DNA of 40,671 nt from Candidatus Omnitrophota bacterium (GCA_026387315.1 JAPLLY010000059.1:1-40671); one strand, 5' to 3'; counted from the first letter of the stretch, positions 7,040 to 15,419 are shown. The notes: generated from the sequence alone by a model not told the origin. Numbers and translations: made by a program.

Positions 7040-8455
7040 TTACTTATTTTTTTCGTTAGTTTTAAGCAAACCGAAGCGCAGCATTTTTTTATAAAGTGTA
7101 GTTCGATTAATTCCTAAGCTTTTAGCCGCTTCGTTACGATTCCAATTCATTGACTCTAAGGCTTTAACCAGTAGATCTCTTTCTGGTTCTTGCAAGGCGT
7201 ACTTTAATTTACAGCTAACTTTACTACCATGATTCTGTGGGATATTGACTACGCCATTAGTTTTTTTGTTTAAAGCATCCGGAAAATCCGCAGGCGTAAT
7301 TATCGTATTCTTGCATAAAATAGTCGCTCTTTCAATCACATTTTCTAGTTCGCGGATATTTCCCGGCCAATCACAATTAGTTAAAATTGCCATGGCCTCT
7401 TCGGAAACTCCGATAATATTTTTGGTGACTTGTTTGGAATGCCTTTTAATCAGCTCTTCGACTAAAAGTGGAATGTCCCCTTTTCTCTCTCTTAACGGAG
7501 GAATTTCTATGGCAATAATATTTAAGCGGTAATATAAATCCTTACGGAATTTATTTTGAGTAATTAAATTTTCAAGATTCTGGTTGGTAGCCGTAATTAC
7601 GCGCACATCTACTTTGATCGTGTGGTTGTCCCCTACTCTCTCAAACTCTCCTTCTTGTAAAACCCTGAGTAATTTTACCTGTAAAGCCGGTGAAAAAGCA
7701 TCAATTTCATCTAAAAATATCGTCCCACCATCGGCCAGTTCAAAGCGGCCGGGTTTATCTTTGATCGCTCCGGTAAAAGCGCCTTTAACATGTCCAAAGA
7801 GTTCGCTTTCTAGTAAGGTTTCGGTTAAAGCCCCGCAGCTTACCTCTACAAAAGGTTTATTTCGTTCTAGCGCGTTACATTTATGGATGGCATGGGCAAC
7901 CAGGCGTTTTCCGGTTCCGCTTTCACCCTGGATTAATATCGTGGCGCGGGTATTGGAGATGGCTTCAATCAGCGTGTAGGTCTTGCGCATCTTTTCATCC
8001 GCGCCTACAATATCATGAAAACAATCGCGCCGGCTGGAAGAAAGTTCTTCTTTAAGCCGCAGATTTTCTTCCAGTATATTTTTTTCTTTAGTCAACCTCT
8101 CCAGTAAAATCTTGATTTCATTATCAATGATCGGTTTAGTGATGTAATCATAAGCGCCCATTTGAATGGCAGAGACGGCATTATCGATAGTTCCATAGCC
8201 GGTCATCAGAATCACCGGGGCAAGGTATTTACGGGCTTTAATTTCTTTAAGCAGTGCCAGCCCGTCCATATCCGGCATCTGGATATCGCTTAAAATAATA
8301 TCCACTTTAATTTTTTTTAATAGATTAAGGGCTTCTTTACCGTTATTGGCGCTGGAGGCGGCGTAACCTTCAAGGGCCAGGAATTCACTTAGTGAACGAC
8401 GGACTAGCGGCTCATCATCAACCACTAACACATGGATGTGCTGATTGTCATGCAT
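7040..8455 (-). CDS. NtrC-family sigma-54 activator response regulator
   Basis: A 471-residue regulator with receiver (Asp12/Asp13, phosphoacceptor Asp57 in LSDIQMPDMDG, Lys108), AAA+ domain (Walker A GESGTGK 177-183, GAFTGA loop 225-230, Walker B GGTIFLDE 243-250, RELENVIERA) and a Fis-type helix-turn-helix (NRNEAAKSLGINRTTLYKKM). The intact GAFTGA loop means it can engage sigma-54. It overlaps the upstream kinase gene by 8 bp, indicating one operon and a cognate pair, and it lies beside rpoN. PEP-CTERM systems in other bacteria use an equivalent pair (PrsK/PrsR); with the sigma-54 site before the PEP-CTERM operon at 14499, this is the likely activator of that operon. The family call is firm; the target is inferred. 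Confidence 0.95.
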   Translation of the reverse strand: MHDNQHIHVLVVDDEPLVRRSLSEFLALEGYAASSANNGKEALNLLKKIKVDIILSDIQMPDMDGLALLKEIKARKYLAPVILMTGYGTIDNAVSAIQMGAYDYITKPIIDNEIKILLERLTKEKNILEENLRLKEELSSSRRDCFHDIVGADEKMRKTYTLIEAISNTRATILIQGESGTGKRLVAHAIHKCNALERNKPFVEVSCGALTETLLESELFGHVKGAFTGAIKDKPGRFELADGGTIFLDEIDAFSPALQVKLLRVLQEGEFERVGDNHTIKVDVRVITATNQNLENLITQNKFRKDLYYRLNIIAIEIPPLRERKGDIPLLVEELIKRHSKQVTKNIIGVSEEAMAILTNCDWPGNIRELENVIERATILCKNTIITPADFPDALNKKTNGVVNIPQNHGSKVSCKLKYALQEPERDLLVKALESMNWNRNEAAKSLGINRTTLYKKMLRFGLLKTNEKNK

Positions 8456-9647
8456 TTTCTAAATTTTCTTGGGGGAGTAAAACCGTAAATTCGGAACCTT
8501 TTTCTATCTTACTTTGAAACTCTATTTTACCACCATACTTGGCAATAATTTCATGCGAGATGGCCAGGCCTAATCCGGTACCGTTAATAATACTCTTAGT
8601 GGTAAAGAACGGCTCAAAAATACGCGCTTTAATTTCTTCAGGGATACCCTTGCCGCTATCCTTAAACTTTAGAAAAACCGTTTCGTTGTTTAAGCCGCTT
8701 GAAATTTCCAATTTCCCGCCTTCTGGCATCGCATCTATCGCGTTCTTGATAAGATTAATGCAAACGTGCGATATCCCGAAATCCGCGATTCGCGGCAGGT
8801 TATTATCCAAAGTAGAATTCACTTGAATATTATGCAAAGCGATTTTATTTTTAAAAACATCCAGGGAATCCTGGACTAATTCATTTATCGAAACATAGGA
8901 TTTTATTTTACCGGATGAATTTACCTGATGCGAGAATGCTAAAAGCGATTTAGTGGTTTTGGCAATCCGGTTTAGGCCTTTTTTGATCTCTGATAAATAT
9001 TCGCGGGCTACTGAATCAAGATTCATTTTGGTTAAGAGCATGTTGGTATAGCGAATTATCCCGTCAAGAGGGTTGTTTACTTCATGAACTATCCCGGCGG
9101 CTAATTTTCCTACTGAGGCGTATTTTTCAAGTAGTATCTTTTGATTATTAAAGGTTTCTTTCTCTAAGCTTAATTTCTCGGCTTGCACTAAATTTTCCGC
9201 GATAATACAAGCATAGCGGCACAACATTACCATAAAAGCCAGATCTTTCTCTGAAAATGGCTCGCAGCTGGATTTATCGGAGATACTCATGATTCCGGTC
9301 AATCCGTTGGGGCTGAATAGAGGTATGGAGATGAAGGAATTGGTATGATAATGTTTAAATCCATTGTGTTGAAAACGGCCATCAGAGGAGATATCCTTTA
9401 CCAAAACCGGTTTTTTAATTTCCGCGACTTTTCCGGCTACCCCTTCCCCTATCTTCTGCCGTTGGTGTTGGATGCTTAATTCCTGAGAATTATAAAAGGT
9501 GTTGAGTATCAACTCTTCTTTACTTGCGTCAAAGATGAATAACGAGCCACACTCAGCCCTTAAGACAGACATAATCTCTTTTAGAGTGCCTTTTAGGTAA
9601 TTATTAATTATAGTTTCGTTTTTAGGGGTTGCGATTTTGGTTTCCAT
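8448..9647 (-). CDS. GAF-domain sensor histidine kinase
   Basis: A 399-residue cytoplasmic kinase. Residues about 15-155 form a GAF sensor ([40 protein letters not shown]). The HisKA helix carries His188 in [15 protein letters not shown] HATPase domain follows with its N box ([15 protein letters not shown]), G1 box ([11 protein letters not shown]) and G2 box ([10 protein letters not shown]). There is no membrane segment, so the signal is probably internal; the known PEP-CTERM kinase PrsK also has a GAF domain but is usually membrane-bound. It is translationally coupled to the NtrC-type regulator and driven by its own sigma-70 promoter at 9676-9703. The ligand is unknown. Confidence 0.94.
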   Translation of the reverse strand: METKIATPKNETIINNYLKGTLKEIMSVLRAECGSLFIFDASKEELILNTFYNSQELSIQHQRQKIGEGVAGKVAEIKKPVLVKDISSDGRFQHNGFKHYHTNSFISIPLFSPNGLTGIMSISDKSSCEPFSEKDLAFMVMLCRYACIIAENLVQAEKLSLEKETFNNQKILLEKYASVGKLAAGIVHEVNNPLDGIIRYTNMLLTKMNLDSVAREYLSEIKKGLNRIAKTTKSLLAFSHQVNSSGKIKSYVSINELVQDSLDVFKNKIALHNIQVNSTLDNNLPRIADFGISHVCINLIKNAIDAMPEGGKLEISSGLNNETVFLKFKDSGKGIPEEIKARIFEPFFTTKSIINGTGLGLAISHEIIAKYGGKIEFQSKIEKGSEFTVLLPQENLENA

Positions 9648-9675
9648 GGTCCAGTGTCTCTGATATTAATTCCTT

Positions 9676-9703
9676 ATTATAAAGACAGTCAGAATTAAAT
9701 CAA
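9676..9703 (-). promoter_or_regulatory. Sigma-70 promoter of the kinase-regulator operon
   Basis: On the minus strand TTGATT (9698-9703) and TATAAT (9676-9681) are 16 bp apart, with a predicted start about 22 bases before the kinase ATG. The two-component pair should thus be made independently of sigma-54. Confidence 0.65.
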
Positions 9704-9725
9704 TAATACCTATGTATAATTGATA

Positions 9726-10592
9726 TTATTTAGCGGATAAGCGTTTAATCATCTCTTTAGCGGGTTTTGTATACTTGCTTTTAGGATATTCTTTAAGTAA
9801 AATTTCTAATATTTCTATTGTCTTAGTGGGATTATTCAGTTTCTCGCTGTAGATACTGGATAGGTTTAACAGAATTTCCTCAAGGCTTACTTTACCCTTA
9901 TAAGTAGTAAGCATGGAATTTAGAGTGTTAACTGCGCTGGGCCAATCTTTAGTTTCCGAGTAGCACTGCACAACCAGCATATTCATATTAAAAGACAGCG
10001 GAGTAACCGGATGTTTAGCGGCGATGGCTTGATAATAGTTAATTGCCTCCTGGAAAGCAGCGATCATTTTATCGGGTTCATATTTAGTTTTGTAGTGTTG
10101 AGCGATATAAACAGGAATTTCTAAGCCCCGGATTGTTTCAGTATAATTTTGCATAATCTTTTTATATTGCTCTAGCGCGCTGGGCCAGTTGTCTTGAAGC
10201 TCATAGGAATTACCAATTAAAAATAGCGCTTGCGCGGCTAACTCTTTAAATTTTTCATATTTTTTAGCTAACTTTTTTAATTGCGCGCGCCCGGAATCGT
10301 AATTTTCTTTTATCGTATAAAGATTAGCGATACTAAAATCCGCGTCTATTCCTAAATTGCTTTTGGGAAACTTCTCGCTGAATTTATTTAAATTGCTAAC
10401 TGTTCTTTCCAGCTCATTAGGAGGGGTGGCATGCGGATTATTTAATATTTTTTCAGCCTGTTTTTTAACCTTCCAGTATCTTTTTTCAATAGCGTACTCA
10501 TCATTGGCGCAGCCGGAGAAAATTAAACTGGCGCAAGTGAATATGGTGATTGCAAAAATGATTTTTTTAAAGTTAGGGATTAAATTATTCAT
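9726..10592 (-). CDS. TPR-repeat lipoprotein
   Basis: A 288-residue protein with a lipoprotein signal: charged start, hydrophobic core, and Cys28 in the lipobox IFSGC. The rest is alpha-helical tetratricopeptide-like repeats (for example ALFLIGNSYELQDNWPSALE, MLVVQCYSETKDWPSAVNTL), comparable to BamD or YbgF periplasmic scaffolds. It overlaps the upstream membrane-protein gene by 8 bp, so the two are co-translated. TPR proteins (PrsT) are common in PEP-CTERM loci, but this one is much shorter than PrsT, so I do not assign that name. A periplasmic or outer-membrane assembly factor for the surface system is inference. Confidence 0.85.
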   Translation of the reverse strand: MNNLIPNFKKIIFAITIFTCASLIFSGCANDEYAIEKRYWKVKKQAEKILNNPHATPPNELERTVSNLNKFSEKFPKSNLGIDADFSIANLYTIKENYDSGRAQLKKLAKKYEKFKELAAQALFLIGNSYELQDNWPSALEQYKKIMQNYTETIRGLEIPVYIAQHYKTKYEPDKMIAAFQEAINYYQAIAAKHPVTPLSFNMNMLVVQCYSETKDWPSAVNTLNSMLTTYKGKVSLEEILLNLSSIYSEKLNNPTKTIEILEILLKEYPKSKYTKPAKEMIKRLSAK

Positions 10593-11439
10593 CTTTGTGC
10601 ATTAAATATAAATGCGTTGTGGTTAGCGTGATTAAGAAGTCGATAATTAAGGAGCTGATGAGTAGGCTTAATATTGCTACTAATAATACTGCTTCTGGGA
10701 AAAGCCGGGTAATTAAGAAAGCAGAATCGGATTGTAAAACAATTATTGGAATGTAAATCAACATGGGTAAACCAACCAAAATAATCGTTTTTAAGAATAA
10801 TTTTTTAAATAAGGCAAAGGATTTCAGGATGGCCTTGGTAAGCGTTTCTCCTTCTATTAGCAATATGGGGATGGCATAAATAAAGGCAGATTGCACGATA
10901 ATCGCAAGCATAAAATTTAAGCAAATTAAAATCGGGCCTAGCCAGATTTTGGGGCCTAAAAACAAGAGCCTGGCGTGGCCGGAAACAAAATATTTGATTA
11001 AAAGCTTAGAGGTAATCTTATCTAGAAAATAAAAAAGCAGGGTAAAAAGTAAAACTATGGCAAATAAAGAGACGTATTTTTTTAGGGCTAAGCTAAATAC
11101 GTTTTTTAAGTCTATTTTAGTTTTTTTGTAGAGATTGTAAACTAAAAGCGTGGCCACTCCGGTTAAAAACGAGCCAAGAATAACGGTTAGGCCCATTCTG
11201 GCAAGCGAGGATAATTTAGGGATTAAAATGAAATTTACCGGATAATGCAGGAATTTTTCTCCCCATAAAGCCCTGATTGGCGGACCGAGAAGCAGCTTTA
11301 AGGGCATCTGTGGAGCAAGATAAATAATGATTAAAGTGATGAATTCAAAGGCGGCAAAGATAGCAAAAGGCAGAAAAAGCACTGGGTTGCCTTTGATGGA
11401 TTGCGTAGTTTTGTCGTAGACTCTTTTTAAGGATACCAT
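10585..11439 (-). CDS. Multi-pass membrane protein, unknown function
   Basis: A 284-residue protein with about six hydrophobic segments, including LFLPFAIFAAFEFITLIIIY near the N-terminus and a long hydrophobic C-terminal stretch. The spacing and amphipathic loops resemble DUF975-like or glycerophosphodiesterase membrane-domain proteins, but no diagnostic motif is present. It is the first gene of a two-gene operon with the TPR lipoprotein (8-bp overlap) and has its own promoter immediately upstream. The pair could form an envelope complex; the function is not known. Confidence 0.8.
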   Translation of the reverse strand: MVSLKRVYDKTTQSIKGNPVLFLPFAIFAAFEFITLIIIYLAPQMPLKLLLGPPIRALWGEKFLHYPVNFILIPKLSSLARMGLTVILGSFLTGVATLLVYNLYKKTKIDLKNVFSLALKKYVSLFAIVLLFTLLFYFLDKITSKLLIKYFVSGHARLLFLGPKIWLGPILICLNFMLAIIVQSAFIYAIPILLIEGETLTKAILKSFALFKKLFLKTIILVGLPMLIYIPIIVLQSDSAFLITRLFPEAVLLVAILSLLISSLIIDFLITLTTTHLYLMHKDE

Positions 11440-11446
11440 AAAGATA

Positions 11447-11474
11447 AGTATAACACGTAGCTGTTTTTTGTCAA
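11447..11474 (-). promoter_or_regulatory. Sigma-70 promoter of the membrane protein-lipoprotein operon
   Basis: On the minus strand TTGACA (11469-11474) and TATACT (11447-11452) are 16 bp apart. The site lies just downstream of the terminator at 11496-11530, so a new transcription unit starts here. Confidence 0.75.
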
Positions 11475-11495
11475 GAGTAACAGGCTATTTTCCAT

Positions 11496-11530
11496 AAAAA
11501 AAAGAGGGTAAACCTTTTCAGGCCTACCCC
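11496..11530 (-). terminator. Rho-independent terminator after the PEP-CTERM genes
   Basis: On the minus strand GGGTAGGCC, a TGAAAA loop and GGTTTACCC form a stem with two mismatches, followed by TCTTTTTTTT. It lies about 65 bases beyond the stop of the last PEP-CTERM gene. Confidence 0.8.
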
Positions 11531-11596
11531 CCATTTTTGCTCTTTCGAAAGTGCGCCACATGGGGGTATTTCTAGAGTTATTTGACTAAGAAAAAC

Positions 11597-12226
11597 TTAA
11601 ATCTTCTTCTTCCCTAAACCAAATAATCCTAAAATTCCCATGCCTAACAACATCAAACTGCTTGGTTCTGGTGTTGCTGGTGAGTACGTCTTTACTGTCG
11701 CAACCCCACCATCAATTAAGTTGGTGCTACCCCAAGTATAACTCGGGGCATTAGTTTGGATCCATAACAAGTGTGACGATGTGCCAGGTGTTATACCGTT
11801 GGCTCCTCCTGCTATGAAATCAAAACCCACAGTAGAAGCACTAGTTCTACGTATGTTCCAATTTGTACTTGTTTCAGCATCAACATCCGTAGTAAAACCG
11901 GAGAAATCAGTGGTAGTCAGTGTAGTAATATTGTCTCTTACACTACCTGCTGGCGCAGCATCATTAGAAAATTGATACGTGAACAATAACCCTGTAGAAT
12001 TACTGTAAACTTTCTGGGTAAGTAAACCAGAAAACGCAGTTTCTCCTTTAGCGTTAAGACCTGTGAAAGATATGTTCAGAAGCTCCATAATTGGAAGCTG
12101 TCCTGGTGCTATGGGAGCAGCTGCTCCTGTTGATAAAGCGCCCGGAGGAATAACAACTGCCATTGCTGGTGCTGAGATACCTAACACGCATAAGCCAATA
12201 ATTACTGTTAATAATAATTTCTTCAT
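11597..12226 (-). CDS. PEP-CTERM sorting-domain protein 1
   Basis: A 209-residue exported protein with an N-terminal signal (MKKLLLTVIIGLCVLG, cleavage near PAMA) and a C-terminal sorting signal: TPEPSS, a hydrophobic segment (LMLLGMGILGLFGLG) and basic tail KKKI. The middle is Thr/Ser-rich, beta-type, with no recognised catalytic motif. GGGAGGTGA is a strong ribosome binding site about 9 bases before the ATG. A hairpin (12312-12352) separates it from the other PEP-CTERM genes, and its C-terminal tail is more divergent than theirs, so it may be expressed separately. It is expected to be processed by the exosortase encoded at 15420-16232. Confidence 0.88.
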   Translation of the reverse strand: MKKLLLTVIIGLCVLGISAPAMAVVIPPGALSTGAAAPIAPGQLPIMELLNISFTGLNAKGETAFSGLLTQKVYSNSTGLLFTYQFSNDAAPAGSVRDNITTLTTTDFSGFTTDVDAETSTNWNIRRTSASTVGFDFIAGGANGITPGTSSHLLWIQTNAPSYTWGSTNLIDGGVATVKTYSPATPEPSSLMLLGMGILGLFGLGKKKI

Positions 12227-12275
12227 TTATTTTTTTCACCTCCCTTTCTTTTTAAAATTTTGCTGCTATTATTAT

Positions 12276-12296
12276 CGCGCCGGTAATCCCAGCGCG
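12276..12296 (-). repeat. GC-rich hairpin in the leader of PEP-CTERM gene 1
   Basis: CGCGCCGG and CCAGCGCG flank a 5-base loop, giving an eight-base stem with one mismatch in otherwise A+T-rich DNA. It lies 50-70 bases upstream of the start codon with no T-tract. It might be a 5' leader structure or a protein site; no riboswitch family is recognised. Confidence 0.4.
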
Positions 12297-12311
12297 TTAA
12301 TATTTATATAA

Positions 12312-12352
12312 ACTAAAGTGACTGTCACGCCTTTTGTGACTGTCACTTTAGT
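12312..12352. repeat. Palindromic GTGAC/GTCAC hairpin between PEP-CTERM genes 1 and 2
   Basis: Two 17-base arms (ACTAAAGTGACTGTCAC and GTGACTGTCACTTTAGT) with one central mismatch surround GCCTTTT. The right arm supplies the last codon and TGA stop of the upstream PEP-CTERM gene. The core resembles the 13-bp palindrome at 5114-5126, which also overlaps a stop codon. It may act as a transcription barrier, though it lacks a T-tract. Confidence 0.7.
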
Positions 12353-12954
12353 ACTCTTCGTTTTTTAAACCCCATTAATCCCAATAACCCTAATCCCAAA
12401 AGTGACAAACTCGCTGGTTCAGGAGTGGCTGCTGGCGCAAAACCATCAAGTTCTGTGATGAGAACGCTTTGATTCCATGGTCCCCCAAGAGATCCCCAAC
12501 CGAATTCTGCTGTAAAATTTTGTGCTGTAACTGGTGTAATTGAAGTCGAATAAATACCATTAAAACCAGATGTAGGAGTAAATGTATTTACTAAGTTGCC
12601 ATCAGCATATAATTTGAACCAACTGAAGGTGCGAGGAGTATTGTAACCTACGCCAAATAAATTAAGACTTCCTATTGTAATTGGGGCTGAAGTCCGCCAA
12701 GTAATCCACTGGGGTCCTACGTAGTATCTTGAATCTTCAAAATAAGTGCCATCTCCCAATGTCCCACCATTTCCCCCAAACATATTATTAGCGTCACTAT
12801 AATAGTCCCAGGCATGATATAGTATTGGGCTAGAACCTGTTACAGCAGCTCCATTCCAGAGATCGTTGTATACTGGAACTGGCACGGCAAAAGCAGTATT
12901 TACAGAAACTAAGCTAATTAAAGCTAAAATTAAAATTAAAACAAATTTCTTCAT
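12343..12954 (-). CDS. PEP-CTERM sorting-domain protein 2
   Basis: A 203-residue exported protein: signal peptide (MKKFVLILILALISLVSVNT, cleavage near AFA), a beta-rich middle with aromatic residues resembling carbohydrate-binding or discoidin-like folds (FSWFKLYADGNLVNTFTP), and the tail ATPEPASLSLLGLGLLGLMG followed by FKKRR. AAGGAAG precedes the ATG. It starts 16 bp after the DUF3494 gene and is probably the last gene of the operon starting at the sigma-54 promoter at 14499. The carbohydrate-binding suggestion is a guess from composition; the sorting signal is certain. Confidence 0.88.
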   Translation of the reverse strand: MKKFVLILILALISLVSVNTAFAVPVPVYNDLWNGAAVTGSSPILYHAWDYYSDANNMFGGNGGTLGDGTYFEDSRYYVGPQWITWRTSAPITIGSLNLFGVGYNTPRTFSWFKLYADGNLVNTFTPTSGFNGIYSTSITPVTAQNFTAEFGWGSLGGPWNQSVLITELDGFAPAATPEPASLSLLGLGLLGLMGFKKRRVLK

Positions 12955-12970
12955 CTTACCGCTCTTCCTT

Positions 12971-13762
12971 TCATTTAGCGTTTCTTTTTTTAAATCCCAT
13001 TAATCCCAATAACCCTAACCCTAATAGCGATAAGCTTGCTGGTTCAGGAGTGGCTGTGGGTAGAAGCCCGCCGTTAAAGCCGTTCCCGCTGTTGATAGTG
13101 TTGCCCTGCATTGTAACTGCGGCGATTCGCGCCAAGGCTCTACCGTTCAAAGTTGCTCCGGTATTCAAAGCAATCATCTGATCCGCGAGAATATTACCTA
13201 TGAACGTAGTGCCGGTATCTAGGGTTGCGGAGCTGCCAACCTGCCAAAACACGCCGGCATTGGAACCGGGATTTTTAAATATGACCGCCGCATTGGGTTC
13301 GGTTATGAGCGTGGTGCCTATTTGGAAAACCCAGTAGGCATTGTTGTTGCCCTGGGCATCAAGAAAGAGTGTTCCCGTTAACAGAGCTTCTGAATTAAAT
13401 TTATATACACCTGGCACGAGCGTAAGTCCACCGAGATTTTGACCAGTCAAAACGCTATTAACCGGCATGAGTGCCAGACTATTGAACGCAGTGGTGACAT
13501 CACTTTGTGCAGTTCCTGCGACTGCATCTCCTAAGTGTTGGGCTCCTGTTTGCGTGACAGTCCCATAGCCCGTGTACGCACTCAAAGGCCAAACACCAAT
13601 GTCCCCAATGACGGTACTGTTGCCGGTATTGGTCACCGTTGAGCCAGCTAAGACAGCGAAATTATCCGCTGAAAGTAGTATAGAAGCAAACCCTGCGGTA
13701 GTACTGCCAAGAACCGCGGCGAATGCCACGATTAACATAATAATCAAATATTTGCATTTCAT
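12971..13762 (-). CDS. DUF3494 ice-binding-like protein with PEP-CTERM anchor
   Basis: A 263-residue protein with a signal peptide and one complete DUF3494 domain: ADNFAVLAGSTVTNTGNSTV, IGDIGVWPLSAYTGYG, GQNLGGLTLVPGVYKFNS, AYWVFQIGTTL, VFWQVGSSATLDTGTTFIGN, LNTGATLNGRALARIAAVTM. This family forms a discontinuous beta-solenoid; characterised members bind ice, others are adhesin modules. The C-terminus is the PEP-CTERM tail TPEPASLSLLGLGLLGLMG. The start overlaps the upstream stop (ATGA), indicating translational coupling with PEP-CTERM protein 4. The domain call is firm; ice binding itself is not shown, since the family has members without it. Confidence 0.93.
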   Translation of the reverse strand: MKCKYLIIMLIVAFAAVLGSTTAGFASILLSADNFAVLAGSTVTNTGNSTVIGDIGVWPLSAYTGYGTVTQTGAQHLGDAVAGTAQSDVTTAFNSLALMPVNSVLTGQNLGGLTLVPGVYKFNSEALLTGTLFLDAQGNNNAYWVFQIGTTLITEPNAAVIFKNPGSNAGVFWQVGSSATLDTGTTFIGNILADQMIALNTGATLNGRALARIAAVTMQGNTINSGNGFNGGLLPTATPEPASLSLLGLGLLGLMGFKKRNAK

Positions 13763-14421
13763 TTGGACGCCTTTCTTTTTTTAAACCCCATTAATCCCAA
13801 CAACCCTAATCCCAAAAGCGACAAGCTTGCCGGTTCAGGAGTGGCCGGATTAATGAAATCTGAACGGATATTATAGGTGGAAGGAACCGAAAAAGCATTA
13901 TAATGATAAAAAAGATCTCCGTGATTGGGTTCCGCGGCAAGAATAGTTGGATCGACATACCCGCCAAGCACCTCTCTACCCTTCCATCTTGTAAGCAAAT
14001 CTTGATCATTTCCTAACTCGTAGAAAGCCATGGCAAAAGGGCTATTAGCTCGGCCAAACATGCCGTTTACTACGTTCCAATCCCACACCAACGCTTTATC
14101 CTGAAAAGTTACGGTATCTGAAGGCGCTTTAAATTCAAATAGGACGGATTTACCGTAAAAAGCGGACAAATCGCTCGCAAAAGCATTTGACTGTATTGGC
14201 CCAGAGAAACCTGTCGGGCCCCAGACGTTATATTCTAATCGGCTTGTTGATGAGCCGCCGATTGTTCCATAAAACAAACTCATACCGTCAAAACTGCTTG
14301 CGGCTGGAACTAAAATCCACAAAGATTCAGAACCAGTAATAGAATAAGCTAAAGCTAATCCAGATGTGGATAGCCACACTGTTAAAACTATTGCTACGAT
14401 TAAGAAACATTTTTTAAACAT
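13759..14421 (-). CDS. PEP-CTERM sorting-domain protein 4, first gene of the sigma-54 operon
   Basis: A 220-residue exported protein with a signal peptide ending near LALAYS, a beta-rich body of unknown fold, and the tail ATPEPASLSLLGLGLLGLMG followed by FKKRKASK. Its ATG lies about 65 bases downstream of the predicted start from the sigma-54 promoter at 14499-14515. The stop overlaps the DUF3494 start. The hydrophobic tail is almost identical, also at DNA level, to those of the next two genes, although the bodies are unrelated, which points to duplication or gene conversion of the sorting signal. Confidence 0.88.
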   Translation of the reverse strand: MFKKCFLIVAIVLTVWLSTSGLALAYSITGSESLWILVPAASSFDGMSLFYGTIGGSSTSRLEYNVWGPTGFSGPIQSNAFASDLSAFYGKSVLFEFKAPSDTVTFQDKALVWDWNVVNGMFGRANSPFAMAFYELGNDQDLLTRWKGREVLGGYVDPTILAAEPNHGDLFYHYNAFSVPSTYNIRSDFINPATPEPASLSLLGLGLLGLMGFKKRKASK

Positions 14422-14498
14422 CTTTTCTTCTCCCGCTATTTAAGTATTAATCGCCGATTTCTATGTTTACCCAATTAAAATATACCTAATATATATAG

Positions 14499-14515
14499 AG
14501 CATTTTCCGTGCCAA
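14499..14515 (-). promoter_or_regulatory. Sigma-54 (-24/-12) promoter of the PEP-CTERM operon
   Basis: The minus strand reads TTGGCACGGAAAATGCT. The invariant GG (14512-14513) and GC (14500-14501) are ten bases apart and the -24 block TTGGCACG matches consensus fully. The predicted start is near 14488, 65 bases upstream of the first PEP-CTERM gene. About 155-185 bp further upstream, GTTAAAATTAAC (14672-14683) and TTGTTAACCAA are weak candidates for activator-binding sites. Confidence 0.85.
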
Positions 14516-14707
14516 CCTTAGTACTTTATAAATACTTTTTAAAATATTTTTAACTTATTGGTAAGAAATGAGTTAGGTCAAAACTAAAGCTAATCAGAAG
14601 AAGATGATTTTATTATATTTGATATATAAATCTTTGTTTGTTAACCAAAAACATCATTTTGCGCTCAGGTAGTTAAAATTAACCACAAAGGAATAAATCT
14701 GTAATGT

Positions 14708-15325
14708 CTAGGGAACATACTGGTTTATTACGGGGATAATGCTTTCGGAGAAGGATTTTATCAGGTTCATGGCTTTGTTTGGGCTGTTGGGGTCGATGGT
14801 TGTCGATATTCTAATCATGGCGCCAGAGGTCTTTTTTTGCATTAGCCGGTCCCTTACGCTCTTAAGCTGTTGATGTAGGTAACTGTAGGTAGATAGATTT
14901 CCTGATTTAAACCAGTAAATCACCAGTTGAGATGAGGCCTTATTTTCAATAATAAATTTATTAGCCTTAAAAGAAGTATTTAGCGTGGTTACTCCCTTTT
15001 CTAGTATTGTTCCCGCTCCTCCTCCGGTGTAGCAAATTTCCGGTGGATGCAAGGCTTTACAATTATCAGAGGAATAGATGATATACAAAGTAATTACATC
15101 CCCTCTGGTTAAATTTTTATAATTCCTCATGATCAGATTTCTTGTTTCCAGTATAGCGTAATCACTTTCGCGCATTTTTAAATCCTGCCCGTCCCAATCT
15201 CCTATTTTTTTAGGAAAATTAGACATCTGCGTTTCTTGCGCGGGGTCAAATTTAGCCGGGAGATTAGAAATAACCGCAACCGTCAAAAGAACAATTGCTG
15301 CTAGAATAAAAGTTATATTTTTCAT
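14708..15325 (-). CDS. EpsI-type exosortase-associated protein
   Basis: The EpsI (DUF3485) domain accompanies exosortase as a separate protein or C-terminal fusion. The protein has one N-terminal membrane anchor (ITFILAAIVLLTVAVISNLP) and the diagnostic CKALHPPEICYTGGG with conserved Cys, His and Pro-Glu. The frame extends to 15388 but its first 21 residues come from repeat DNA; ATG at 15325 is chosen because GAAGGAGAA precedes it and the signal anchor starts there, giving 205 residues. It lies 95 bp after exosortase, separated by a G/C-rich repeat. Periplasmic partnership with exosortase is inferred from family context; its biochemical activity is not established. Confidence 0.9.
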   Translation of the reverse strand: MKNITFILAAIVLLTVAVISNLPAKFDPAQETQMSNFPKKIGDWDGQDLKMRESDYAILETRNLIMRNYKNLTRGDVITLYIIYSSDNCKALHPPEICYTGGGAGTILEKGVTTLNTSFKANKFIIENKASSQLVIYWFKSGNLSTYSYLHQQLKSVRDRLMQKKTSGAMIRISTTIDPNSPNKAMNLIKSFSESIIPVINQYVP

Positions 15326-15349
15326 TGTCTTCTCCTTCAGTAATGAGAG

Positions 15350-15404
15350 TTCCCTCCCCCTTGCTCCCACATCCCTAACCCCTCCCACCTGGGGAGAGGA
15401 ATTT
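15350..15404. repeat. Family A palindromic repeat between exosortase and EpsI genes
   Basis: TTCCCTCCCCC near the left end is complementary to the GGGGAGAGGAA right end, with CCCTAACCCC inside. The left flank (CTCCTTCAGTAATGAG, plus strand) is shared with the copy before exosortase and supplies the EpsI ribosome binding site. Confidence 0.75.
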
Positions 15405-15419
15405 ATTGGAAGTATCTAA

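Noticed and set aside
11530-11560. Weak GG...GC pattern as a sigma-54 promoter
   Set aside because: The spacing between GG and GC is not ten bases and it lies downstream of the PEP-CTERM gene, before a good sigma-70 promoter.
15326-15388. N-terminal extension of EpsI
   Set aside because: The first 21 residues derive from a family A repeat, while the internal ATG has a proper ribosome binding site and begins the membrane anchor.
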